A stretch of DNA of 64,000 nucleotides from an uncultured Clostridia bacterium (GTDB taxonomy: Bacteria > Bacillota > Clostridia > UBA1381): contig CALXWJ010000070.1 in NCBI GenBank assembly GCA_944392335.1, positions 22,461 to 86,460 on the forward strand. Direction: 5' to 3'. Under the pieces are notes generated by a model. The model saw only the letters and a program-made list of their open reading frames with translations, was not told the origin of the DNA and ran no database searches. A program made the translations under genes and the position numbers. Shown here piece by piece: positions 55,004 to 64,000 of this stretch (position 1 is the stretch's first letter; each line of letters starts with the position of its first letter).

Positions 55004-58000
55004 TTAAAAGTTATTAAGATATCTGTAAATTATGGTTGCTGCCTGGGCTCTTGAACATAAACTCTCAGGTCGGAAAGTATTATCTTCAAATCCGGAGATT
55101 ACTCCATTTTCACTGAAAAAGGCCACCGCATCGACTGCATAATCGGCAATTTCATTATTGTCAGCAAAAGAACTGCTGCTATTTGCTTGTGATCCGTTCA
55201 TTCTATATAATATTGTACATAAATCCTGTCTTGATATGGGTAAATCAGCACCAAATTCTGTTTCGGAAATTCCTGTTACCCAACCGTTATTGTATGCTGT
55301 AACAACATATTTTGCATACCATTTATCCTCTGTAACATCGTCAAATCCGGAATTGCCGTCCTGTATTTCCACTCCCATTGCTTCACACAGGATTTTTACA
55401 AATTCAGCTCTTGTTACATTATCGGAAGGTGCAAATATTTTATCGCCTTTTCCGCTGATTATTCCTTTTTCATACAAATTCTTTATTGCATCATATGCCC
55501 AGAAATTTTCATCAACATCTGTAAATATTATAGCATCATTACTGTTGTTTTCTGTCTGAGGGCCTACATCGACTCCGCCCATATAATATGTGTTGCTGTT
55601 TCCTGAAGGTGCAAGCCCGCTTGATGAAGATGATCCGCCGTTTCCGGACGACGAACCGCCCCCGTCTGAACCGCTTCCGCTCGATGAATCTGAAACGCTG
55701 TCAATACATTTTACAATATCTTCAATGGTTGTTATGTTTGCTTTTGCTATTGCTTCATTATATTTTGTTTTATCCTTGGCGTCTTCATATTTTCTGATTG
55801 AATTTATTTGTGAAGATGTAAGTCCTGCGGTGCGGGCATTCTTTTCTGTGAGTACTCTTGCAATATATCCTGTTCCGGATGTCTTTGGATATTTTATACC
55901 TGCAAGCATAATATACTCTGCCGCTTCACCGGTTAAATCGGATACTTCGTCAAAACTCTTATTCAGCAAAGAATTTACAACGAACCTCTTGCCTTCATTG
56001 CTGAGATCGTCTTTATATACAGTCCACAAAGTAGAATCCTTATCCAGATCACTGTATTTTATATATTCATCATATCTCAATTCACCGTTATCACTTACCG
56101 CAGACTCTATTCCTTCTTCAAATGCCTGCAATATTGACTGAACTTTCAGTATATTCTGTGTCTTTGTCAGCTGTGTGCTGTCAAGTGTATTTCTTATTTC
56201 ATATATTCTGTCTGCAAATTTTGTCATTGTGATACTGTTATACGGGACAAAATCCAACGCGAGAATATCTTTTGCTTCTTCAAGCTTTGTAACAATTTCT
56301 GCGGCAGAGGCTGCACTTTTGATTGATTCTATCAATTCTTCTCTGTCCTCTGTTGCTGAGAAATAGAATTGGAAAGTATCGGGTGCATCAAAATCATCCC
56401 CGCCTATATATACATTGATATATCCACTGTCAGAAACATTTTCAAGTGAAATGTCAAAGCTGAAAATTCCACTGCTGTTGGTTTTTGTACTTCCTATATA
56501 ATAGTCCTTGTTTTCCACGTCAAGCCTTATCGTGACATTTTTACCGCTTTCGCCGCTTAATGTTTTTCCGGAAACTACTGCCATATTATTGTCCAGATCA
56601 ACATTTACTTCTTTGTAATCGGAAGCATCGGTAATTTCCTCCGGCGTTGCTTTTGCCGGTACTACCTCTGCAAGGACTTTCATGTTGTCATCCCATACAA
56701 AGGTTTCATACCCTTGTGCATCTTCTACATACAACGACAATGTTGTCTGATTATTACCCTCTAACACCTTTTTATCGCTTGCAACTTCATTTACAAGAGT
56801 TTTTTCGGCATTTGTTTTTGTTATATATAGAACAACATTCTGATCTGTGAGTGAATTATTTTTAACAGTAAGTATATTATCGGAAAATGCCGCATCGATA
56901 TACACAGGCAATGTATATGTATATACCATGTCATTGCCCAATGTCATTGAGGGATATTTCGCAATGGCAATATCTCTTGACAAGGTAATTGTATATATAT
57001 CTCCGCCGGCTTGTGTACAATTGATTAATACTTCCGCGCTGTCATTTCCCTCATTCATATTTACGGTAAATTCTGCAGCTGTATCTGCTTTATTCACACT
57101 TATCATTCCGTCAAGAGATTTAACGGGCACACTGAAACTCAAATCCGCTTTTATCGTATTCTTGTCTAATCTTGCAAACTCGGTATCAACACTCAATACC
57201 ATTTCTTCAAGATTATTTACAACGTCCATATCAACTATATCATCAAATATGATACCTCTTAATTTACCTTCATTTACATATCTGACGATACTTTGGATGG
57301 TCTCTCTGTCCTGGGTGCCGATATTATCCGGATCGATTTTTTTCCATGCGCTTTCAAGTGATTCTCTTAAAACAGCATTTTTAATAGGTACTTCATTTAT
57401 TGCCACAACTCCGTATTTTGAATTGCTTGCCCCTGTTAAAACCAATTCCTTTACTGCCTTGTGCCGCGGAATTTTATAAGCAAAACTTACGAATCCGAGA
57501 GTCTGATTTGAACCGTTATCAACCAATTCTCCGCTTTCATTCATTATTAAAGTTCTCGAACCTACTACACCCAAAAAACCGTTTTGTCCCGATTCTCCGT
57601 AAACCAAATTTCCGTCTGAATCTTTTGTAATATAAGCACGTGTTTGTTTGGAATTGTCATAGTATGCCGAAGCATATGCCTTTGTGCTTGCACCCTTTAA
57701 TTCCTCGCTTGTTCCGTCTTCATATACTACAGTAGGAGTTATTGTTGTTTCCACCGTATACATTGCAATATCAATTTCCTGGAGTAATCTTCCGCTCATA
57801 GGAATACGTACTTCTGTGCAAGCCTGACTCATTGTAATTGAATCATTAACCATGCCCTTCCATCCGTTTTCCACAAGTTTATAGGTTAAGGTGTTTCCTG
57901 TCTGTTCCCATGTATCTTCGCTTGAAGCATATACCTCATTACCGGAAATTACACCTTCTGAGGTCTGAAGATTTGTTCCGTATAAATAAGCGCTGAATAC

Positions 58001-59437
58001 TCCGCCTCCGAGGGTTGCGGGGTCATATGTGTCTCCTGCGAGGAGTATATTATCGGAATTTACATAAGGAGATATATCTACATTTATATGATCCTCGCTT
58101 GTTAAATAGGAATCATAACCATTTATTATTGTCTCTGCTTTTACCCTGTTATTTTCATTAATCTGAATATCATAATTTGCAGCCTCGTCGTATAATCCCA
58201 AAAGTTCCTGCAATTTTTCAAGATCGGATTCCTGTATCTGATCCATGCTTTTAAGATACAGGTCTTCGTACTCTTTTATCTTATTTTCAAGCTCCGTCTT
58301 TTCTTTATAATATTGATATTCATTCCCCAGGTCTTCAATCTTTTGCTTATCGGACAAATCCACCTGAGGATATAATTCTTCGTCAAGCGCAAAGTATTCC
58401 CAGATTGTACTTAATTGCTCCAATTTTTCAGGATCAACCGTATTGTAAATTTCAAGCAGTCTTTCAAGATTTACAATATCATCCTCGGTCAATTCTTCTG
58501 CCGTGACCGATGTATAATCTTTAACCGCCATGATTTCTTCTATGTCGTCTCCTGCCGCTTTCAATTCTTTATACAAAACGTAACCGTTATATAAATTTCC
58601 TATATATTCTATATTTTCATCAGTTGCCGACTCAAAACCAAGATCTTTTCCTGTCTGAAGCGCCTTATACAGACTTTCCAAAGGTGCTGTATCATCATCA
58701 GTTAAATCAAATATGTCCTTGTTCTGATACAGCGGCAAGGTTTCCTCGATTTCCTGCCGCATCATATCTTCCAGCTCGTCTGAATTATACAAATTTCCCG
58801 TAACCGCGACTATATGATATTCAAAATCAGCCGGGACAAAGGTAATGCTTTCAGCTTTTACAGCTTTTGTAACATTGAAAACTGCCGCATTGAGATACAA
58901 ATTGGTTTCCCCTTCATCAAAAGTAGGTCTTAATCTGTCATCAGTCTTATATAAATTCATGCCCATATCATAGGACAATGCACCTTCCTGTGTCATTGCA
59001 TAAATCTGTGCGGTTACATCTTCCAACGAGCCGTCACTGTATTTTATTATTGCATTTATTTGTCCGCCTTCTGATACACCGTTTGCAATAACTGCCACAT
59101 TTTTTATAATTTCATCATTTAATCCAATAGTTATTTCTGTGTCTACATTTATTACATCATCATTGTCATGTACCAGGCTGCCCTGGATTTCAAATGTATA
59201 GTCACCTATTGTTATCTGTTTTTCCTGGGGTATTTTTCCCCCGTTATAAAGCAGGGCTGCATATGTATTTGTTCTTGTTGCGTTTCCTTCCATTACAAAT
59301 AAATCTTCATTAAAGTAATCGGATATGTCTGCAAAAACATAATCTCCATCAGCTGCCTGTGAGTATGGCACAAAAAACATTGATGCAGCAAAGGATACGC
59401 ATAATACTTTTGCCATAGTTCTTTTAAATTTTTTCAT
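55004..59437 (-). CDS. Surface protein with repeated N-terminal modules and three C-terminal SLH repeats
   Basis: 1477 residues. Signal peptide to about residue 28. An FADISDYFNEDLFVMEGN module opens near residue 36 and a second, NVDISPYVNSDNILLAGD, near 465; between them lies a long helical Glu/Leu-rich stretch (about 230-450). The modules match those of the giant protein at 59610. A Ser/Gly-rich linker (about 1245-1270) precedes three SLH repeats (IIFTDVDENFWAYDAIKNLY, SGFDDVTEDKWYAKYVVTAY, SFADNNEIADYAVDAVAFFS). AGGAGG is 8 bases upstream of the ATG. It is likely a wall-anchored glycan-binding or scaffold protein; no catalytic motif is visible. Confidence 0.85.
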   Translation of the reverse strand: MKKFKRTMAKVLCVSFAASMFFVPYSQAADGDYVFADISDYFNEDLFVMEGNATRTNTYAALLYNGGKIPQEKQITIGDYTFEIQGSLVHDNDDVINVDTEITIGLNDEIIKNVAVIANGVSEGGQINAIIKYSDGSLEDVTAQIYAMTQEGALSYDMGMNLYKTDDRLRPTFDEGETNLYLNAAVFNVTKAVKAESITFVPADFEYHIVAVTGNLYNSDELEDMMRQEIEETLPLYQNKDIFDLTDDDTAPLESLYKALQTGKDLGFESATDENIEYIGNLYNGYVLYKELKAAGDDIEEIMAVKDYTSVTAEELTEDDIVNLERLLEIYNTVDPEKLEQLSTIWEYFALDEELYPQVDLSDKQKIEDLGNEYQYYKEKTELENKIKEYEDLYLKSMDQIQESDLEKLQELLGLYDEAANYDIQINENNRVKAETIINGYDSYLTSEDHINVDISPYVNSDNILLAGDTYDPATLGGGVFSAYLYGTNLQTSEGVISGNEVYASSEDTWEQTGNTLTYKLVENGWKGMVNDSITMSQACTEVRIPMSGRLLQEIDIAMYTVETTITPTVVYEDGTSEELKGASTKAYASAYYDNSKQTRAYITKDSDGNLVYGESGQNGFLGVVGSRTLIMNESGELVDNGSNQTLGFVSFAYKIPRHKAVKELVLTGASNSKYGVVAINEVPIKNAVLRESLESAWKKIDPDNIGTQDRETIQSIVRYVNEGKLRGIIFDDIVDMDVVNNLEEMVLSVDTEFARLDKNTIKADLSFSVPVKSLDGMISVNKADTAAEFTVNMNEGNDSAEVLINCTQAGGDIYTITLSRDIAIAKYPSMTLGNDMVYTYTLPVYIDAAFSDNILTVKNNSLTDQNVVLYITKTNAEKTLVNEVASDKKVLEGNNQTTLSLYVEDAQGYETFVWDDNMKVLAEVVPAKATPEEITDASDYKEVNVDLDNNMAVVSGKTLSGESGKNVTIRLDVENKDYYIGSTKTNSSGIFSFDISLENVSDSGYINVYIGGDDFDAPDTFQFYFSATEDREELIESIKSAASAAEIVTKLEEAKDILALDFVPYNSITMTKFADRIYEIRNTLDSTQLTKTQNILKVQSILQAFEEGIESAVSDNGELRYDEYIKYSDLDKDSTLWTVYKDDLSNEGKRFVVNSLLNKSFDEVSDLTGEAAEYIMLAGIKYPKTSGTGYIARVLTEKNARTAGLTSSQINSIRKYEDAKDKTKYNEAIAKANITTIEDIVKCIDSVSDSSSGSGSDGGGSSSGNGGSSSSSGLAPSGNSNTYYMGGVDVGPQTENNSNDAIIFTDVDENFWAYDAIKNLYEKGIISGKGDKIFAPSDNVTRAEFVKILCEAMGVEIQDGNSGFDDVTEDKWYAKYVVTAYNNGWVTGISETEFGADLPISRQDLCTILYRMNGSQANSSSSFADNNEIADYAVDAVAFFSENGVISGFEDNTFRPESLCSRAQAATIIYRYLNNF

Positions 59438-59561
59438 GTTTGAAACCTCCTAATTACTAATATGTCAAATTCTGTTATTACCGAGCTTTTAACCATGTGC
59501 GAAATATTTTTTAAAGCATACCTTTCACGCATGCTTAACAAATCGATAATTAAATCAAGTC

Positions 59562-59590
59562 TTTCCGCCATGCGGAATGCATGGCGGAAA
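59562..59590. terminator. Perfect 12-bp hairpin between two giant genes
   Basis: TTTCCGCCATGC (59562-59573) pairs with GCATGGCGGAAA (59579-59590) around GGAAT. On the minus strand no T run follows, so it may stabilise the upstream mRNA or partly end transcription before the 1477-aa gene. A weaker AAGCAT / ATGCTT pair lies just beyond. Confidence 0.55.
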
Positions 59591-59609
59591 AACCTGTATA
59601 AATGAATTT

Positions 59610-62600
59610 TTATTGTTCTATGTCAGAGATAGGAACCATGGTATCCATTCCATCCCATACAAACGCTCTGTAAGAAACAGCGCCCTCCGGTGCTTCAACA
59701 CTAACTGTCTTAACATCAACAACTGAAGGCTCCAATACACCCTCTTCTGAACAGTTGATTGCCAGCAGCTTGTCATTTTCTCCGTAAACAGCCGCTATAA
59801 GAACATAGCTCTGTGAATAATCCTTTGTATTTGTCATAACAAAGGTTGCCTCCATTGTCCCGTTTTTAACCTCTATGCTTGGAACAAATGTTAATACATT
59901 GTCTTCTATACCCTCGTATGCCTTGGCGGTATTATACATAATCTTTGCCAATTCATAATCCTCGGCGGTAAACCAGCCTTCAATGGTATCAAAGCCCCTG
60001 TTTTCATAAAGGTCTATCAACGCGGCGGCTCCGGCTGCTACTGTAGCTGCATTTTCCGCGTTAACTTCAGATGCGGAAGCCAATCCTAAATCGAAATATG
60101 CATACATTGTGTTTACCATATCGTCTGTGGAAACATAGTTTGCAGAGCCTGCCAGTATGTAGTAATCACCTGACGCGGAAGGCTTGAATGTTATGGATTG
60201 AGCCTGCTTATTTATATCCAATGACATGGATGACGAGAACATATTTGTGGAATTCTTACCCGATACAATAGGTTCATTTTCATATAAACCGGTTTGAGTA
60301 TTTGCAACTGTTCTCTGGAAGTTTACGTGAGAATGCGCGAAGAACTGAGGTACATAAAAACCGTCTGCGGTCCAAACACTCAATTCAACATCTTCACTTG
60401 ATCCGTCTTTATAGTTAATTACAGCGTTGATCTTTGAAGAACCGCCGCCTGCACCGTTGCTTGCCCATAATGCGTCAATAATAAATGCCATGTCTGTATA
60501 GCTTGTTACATCACTTAACGGCAATGTGAATTCTGCTCCGTCTTTAGCAACCTTAATTGAATCATTGCCCACTTTTGTATATTCGCCGTTTAATTTGAAT
60601 ACACGTCCCGTTTCAGGATCGTCTTCAACGATATCAGGGCTGGTTTGTTTAACCATTGTAATTATACCGTCTGTCGGAACAAGTGTTCCCTTATAAAACA
60701 AGGTTCTTTCACTTTCATATACTTCAGGAATCTCATCACCGTCTGCAACAATTATATCTGAATTCAGATACGGTGACAAATCCATATATGAACCTTTTGC
60801 ATACTTAACCTGTTTTGATAAACCTAAAATATTGTTGTTAGCTTCATCATCAAGCTTTCTTATATGCCTTCTGTCAAGAAGTTTTATGTATTCCGCCGCG
60901 GACTGAACAAGCTCTGCCTCTTCTTCTGTCGTAATATAGCCGGAAGTATTGCCGATTTCATCAGCCTCGTCAATAACAGACATCAATTCATCATTGCTTA
61001 TTGTAACAATATTCATAGCAACAATACCAAATGCTTTTGTATGGTTTGGCTTTATTGTGATGCTGTCTGTTATTTTTGATTTGTCAGCTTTTATTTTATT
61101 TACGAATATACCGTATGTTCCGCTGGCAGACGCAGCTATTGTTCCTGTTGATTCGTCTGCATACGCTGCTGACGTATTGTACCATGAAATAACACCGCCG
61201 TTTACCGCTTCCGAAACGGTCTGCCCGTCCTCAGACAGGTTATAATAAGCGCGTCCTGCCCTGTTCGCGTCATATACAATAGACGCCATCCTGTGTGCTT
61301 TTAATGTCACTTCATCGCTTGTTCCGTCTGTATAATTGATACATATTTGCGGGGACATTGCATCACCGGCATCAAGCGCAAGCCTTATAAACTCAACAGC
61401 CTCATCGTCAATATCAATTGTAATGCCTTCAGGGTTTATACTGTTACTCATTACTATTGAATCATTCACCCCTGCGTCTGTTCCCGCAAGCGGAATGTTC
61501 ATTGAAAACTTACTATCCATATCCTGCCATCCATCAGGATCTGCTGTAGCGTATCTCTCAGTCATTGTAAGTATTCCGGCATTATTTTTAATTACATCCC
61601 CTGTCAGTATTTTTGTATTATCATCCAGTCCAAGAATTGAATCGGGGTTATATTTCTGACCTACTTCGCCAATCAGATCACCGTTAAAATATGAAGAGAT
61701 GTCAATTTGTTTTTCACCGCCGTCAACACCGTCTGCATACCACTGTGCTTCTTCATAAGCTGTAATAACATCAGCAAATTCTTCGGGTTTTGCAATATGA
61801 CGAATTTCCAATTCTTCTATATAGTCCATTGCCAGTTCAAGATCAGCAACGATTGAAGCAGGCTCTGCGTCAAGGTCAATGCCGTTTATAAAGCTGAGCA
61901 TTTCCTCATTTGTTTTTACCCTTGTGCTGACAGCCAATAAAGCCAATCCGTTTGTAGCAGGGAATGTAATACTTTCAAGTTTTTTACGCTCATCTACATC
62001 AACACCAAATGCAGATATCCCCAAAGTCTGATTATTTTTATTTTCACATACATCCTTGGCATTTACAAGCTTTCCTTCGGTTCCTATTACAAGGTACTGA
62101 TTTGAGAATGTACCGAATTGTCCCGCAAGACCAATTTTATTTGCATTTACCGCGTATTCTGTCTGATCATCATTCCATACTTTATATGCCCTGTTATTGA
62201 AATTACCATCGCTCCAGCAGCTTGCAAAGTTTTGATTAAAAGATGCTGTCGATAAATTTTCTACAGTTCCGTCTGTGTAATTCAATATAACAGATACAGT
62301 GCCTTTCCATATAGGAGCAAAGAAATATAATTCATCAACATTCTTGTTTCCCGCGGGGATTGTAACGCCTTGTGTATTCTGAGTATCCGATATAACCACC
62401 GAATCAGGTACTCCGCCTGCCTGACCTTCTACCGGGAGGTAAAATTCTATTTCGTTGCCGGTTGCCGGTGCATTCCAGCCGTTATCTGTACCTTTCGCTG
62501 CAATTTCATTTATTTTAAATATTCCGGTTGCTTTAGCATCTCCGAAATGATCTACTCTGTATCCTGCACCTGCTGCCTCTCCTGTAGTCGTATATTCGCT

Positions 62601-63848
62601 GTCAACAGCATATGTGCTGAATGTGAATTTTCCGCCTGCTGCCCATTCTGATTTGATCGGAGTTTCTCCAAGGCTCCCGAGAAAATCGGATAATTCATAT
62701 GAGTTATCAAATATGTCCAGTTTATCATATTTCAGGTCATATCCTTCAGCATACCATGCCGCTTCTTCTGCAGCCTGCAATACATCCGCAAACTGGCTTT
62801 CAGAATATCCGCGGTATGTTGTAAGTTCTGTTATGTAATTTTTAGCAACAGCTAATTTCTGTGCGTTTGCAACGGGATTCGATAAATCAATACCGTTAAT
62901 ATAATTCAGCATTTCTTCATTTGAAAGAGTTGCTTCCGTTACAGCAAGAACTGCTACTTTGTCTTTGGTCCCGTAGTTATTGAATGTTATACTCTCAACC
63001 GGATTTTCAGGGTCTACGGCAACTGCTATTGCAAAAGCTCCTATTGTCTGATCGGGGCTTTTAATTTCAGAACTTCCGCTGCTTTCAATTTCTTCATTAT
63101 AAACAGTAGAATGAGACTTGAGTGTTCCGTCTTTTGATACCATCAAATACTGCCCCGGAAATCCATAGCCGCCGATTGCGCCGGTCTTTTCCGAAGTAAC
63201 AAAATCTCCGTCGTCGGTTTTTGTAATAAATGCCAATGACTCACTGTTTGCTCCGCCATAAGGAATTGATGATGCATACATACCGAAGTCATTTCCCACA
63301 CCACGCAGTTCCTGATAACTTTTCTGAGTACCGTCTTTATAATTTATTATTACTCCAAGATGATTTCCATAACAAAATGTAAGAAAGTCAATCTCATCTA
63401 CCGGTCTGCCGCTTAAAGGAACAGTATAAGTAACATCTTCATTATCTATAGTAATTGCATCGAGCTGTCCTGCAGATGCACTCTCTTGTTTCATTTTAAA
63501 AGTAGTTGTATCCTCAGTTTCCACCCATTCATTGGTAGTAGAACCACCCTCCTGAGTCGTTATCTGAGAATAACGCCTATTTACAGAAATTATACCGTCT
63601 TCAGCACTGCTGATATTTCTGCCGTCTAACATTATGCCATGATTCCACAGTACTGCATTATTATTTACCATGAAATTTTCAACTGCGGAACTGTCACCTG
63701 TAAGACCTATAAAATCCGAATTCAGATGACTTGTAAGATCAACATGTATTTCCTTAATGTCAGTATATGTCTCCTCTGCAAATACACCGGGCAAAACAGA
63801 AGTGACCATTGCTGCTGCCATCATAGTTGATAAAAATTTTTTTACCAT
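59610..63848 (-). CDS. Giant secreted protein with four tandem copies of an undescribed module
   Basis: 1412 residues; signal peptide to about residue 24 (LPGVFA). Four modules of about 280-340 residues begin near 35 (HVDLTSHLNSDFIGLTGD), 376 (LDIFDNSYELSDFLGSLGE), 722 (QIDISSYFNGDLIGEVGQ) and 1030 (YMDLSPYLNSDIIVADGD). Each then has an IPL(A/S)G-like strand, an INYxDGTxE strand, a SITF-P strand, a helix of the EEMLNYINGID type and a closing helix ending in AEEAAWYAEG or similar. A C-terminal beta domain (about 1312-1412) holds FVPSIEVKNGTMEATFVM. No SLH repeat. GGAG is 10 bases before the ATG. I know no named family; glycan binding or scaffold is a guess. Confidence 0.8.
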   Translation of the reverse strand: MVKKFLSTMMAAAMVTSVLPGVFAEETYTDIKEIHVDLTSHLNSDFIGLTGDSSAVENFMVNNNAVLWNHGIMLDGRNISSAEDGIISVNRRYSQITTQEGGSTTNEWVETEDTTTFKMKQESASAGQLDAITIDNEDVTYTVPLSGRPVDEIDFLTFCYGNHLGVIINYKDGTQKSYQELRGVGNDFGMYASSIPYGGANSESLAFITKTDDGDFVTSEKTGAIGGYGFPGQYLMVSKDGTLKSHSTVYNEEIESSGSSEIKSPDQTIGAFAIAVAVDPENPVESITFNNYGTKDKVAVLAVTEATLSNEEMLNYINGIDLSNPVANAQKLAVAKNYITELTTYRGYSESQFADVLQAAEEAAWYAEGYDLKYDKLDIFDNSYELSDFLGSLGETPIKSEWAAGGKFTFSTYAVDSEYTTTGEAAGAGYRVDHFGDAKATGIFKINEIAAKGTDNGWNAPATGNEIEFYLPVEGQAGGVPDSVVISDTQNTQGVTIPAGNKNVDELYFFAPIWKGTVSVILNYTDGTVENLSTASFNQNFASCWSDGNFNNRAYKVWNDDQTEYAVNANKIGLAGQFGTFSNQYLVIGTEGKLVNAKDVCENKNNQTLGISAFGVDVDERKKLESITFPATNGLALLAVSTRVKTNEEMLSFINGIDLDAEPASIVADLELAMDYIEELEIRHIAKPEEFADVITAYEEAQWYADGVDGGEKQIDISSYFNGDLIGEVGQKYNPDSILGLDDNTKILTGDVIKNNAGILTMTERYATADPDGWQDMDSKFSMNIPLAGTDAGVNDSIVMSNSINPEGITIDIDDEAVEFIRLALDAGDAMSPQICINYTDGTSDEVTLKAHRMASIVYDANRAGRAYYNLSEDGQTVSEAVNGGVISWYNTSAAYADESTGTIAASASGTYGIFVNKIKADKSKITDSITIKPNHTKAFGIVAMNIVTISNDELMSVIDEADEIGNTSGYITTEEEAELVQSAAEYIKLLDRRHIRKLDDEANNNILGLSKQVKYAKGSYMDLSPYLNSDIIVADGDEIPEVYESERTLFYKGTLVPTDGIITMVKQTSPDIVEDDPETGRVFKLNGEYTKVGNDSIKVAKDGAEFTLPLSDVTSYTDMAFIIDALWASNGAGGGSSKINAVINYKDGSSEDVELSVWTADGFYVPQFFAHSHVNFQRTVANTQTGLYENEPIVSGKNSTNMFSSSMSLDINKQAQSITFKPSASGDYYILAGSANYVSTDDMVNTMYAYFDLGLASASEVNAENAATVAAGAAALIDLYENRGFDTIEGWFTAEDYELAKIMYNTAKAYEGIEDNVLTFVPSIEVKNGTMEATFVMTNTKDYSQSYVLIAAVYGENDKLLAINCSEEGVLEPSVVDVKTVSVEAPEGAVSYRAFVWDGMDTMVPISDIEQ

Positions 63849-63898
63849 TATTTTTTTGCTCCTTTCAAAAAAAAACGTTTTGTTAAGTTAAATGAAAG

Positions 63899-63927
63899 TT
63901 GAGACCTTGAACTCCTTATGGTATAAT
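63899..63927 (+). promoter_or_regulatory. Sigma-A promoter reading out of the window
   Basis: TTGAGA, 17-base spacer, TATAAT on the plus strand, for the gene starting at 63986. Confidence 0.65.
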
Positions 63928-63985
63928 GGTTTTATCACAAACCCGAATACCTCCCTGAAAATCAGAGAAAGGAGATCAAGATCTC

Positions 63986-64000
63986 ATGGATAAAATTATA
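63986..64000 (+). CDS. Start of a plus-strand gene (five codons visible)
   Basis: ATG at 63986 begins MDKII. AAAGGAG lies 11 bases upstream, and a dyad GAGATC-AA-GATCTC fills the space between it and the ATG. Too short to identify. Confidence 0.45.

Overview
The window looks like a chromosomal segment of a low-GC, spore-forming clostridial anaerobe (Bacillota), probably a gut glycan degrader. Evidence: spo0A, the remB-gyrB pair, the DUF512-der-plsY-gpsA block, hydF of [FeFe]-hydrogenase maturation, two GH29 fucosidases, a GH36 alpha-galactosidase, and huge secreted SLH/beta-helix proteins. Strong ribosome binding sites (AGGAGG-like) and many TTGACA-N17-TATAAT promoters fit this. Most genes lie on the minus strand.

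Layout. 1-6.3 kb: tail-less start of a secreted protein, then two URO-D-superfamily proteins, two AraC regulators (one with a frameshift in a poly-T run) and a GH29 fucosidase. 6.3-7 kb: a 76-aa unknown gene between two direct copies of a structured repeat. 7-12 kb: hydF, an MFS transporter, gyrB and remB. 12-19 kb: mntP, gpsA, plsY, der, a DUF512 radical-SAM-like protein, and a divergent MATE transporter. 19-21 kb: a third URO-D-like gene divergent from an AraC gene whose promoter predicts a leaderless mRNA. 21-32 kb: leuS, rsfS, GH29, prfA, a membrane protein, GH36, a GIY-YIG protein and spo0A. 32-40 kb: MATE, a serine hydrolase, tRNA-Asp, galK, aroA, leuA. 40-44 kb: a decaying or frameshifted ECF sigma / DUF4367 anti-sigma / DUF4367 stalk-protein locus plus insertion-sequence debris. 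44-64 kb: five very large exported proteins (two beta-helix proteins, two SLH proteins, one four-module giant) totalling about 20 kb.

How it works together. Secreted beta-helix proteins and SLH-anchored proteins would act at the cell surface. Released fucosyl and galactosyl oligosaccharides could be trimmed by GH29 and GH36, whose sequences show no signal peptide, and galactose would enter metabolism through galK. The AraC regulators sit beside the URO-D-like and fucosidase genes and are their likely local controllers. These links are inferred from gene neighbourhood.

The least explained items are: (1) a dispersed intergenic repeat of about 145 bp, eleven copies whole or broken, with four predicted stem-loops; (2) a module of about 300-340 residues repeated four times in one giant exported protein and at least twice in an SLH protein; (3) a sigma/anti-sigma locus in which the anti-sigma sensor domain is duplicated in a secreted protein; (4) a long inverted repeat in the spo0A leader.
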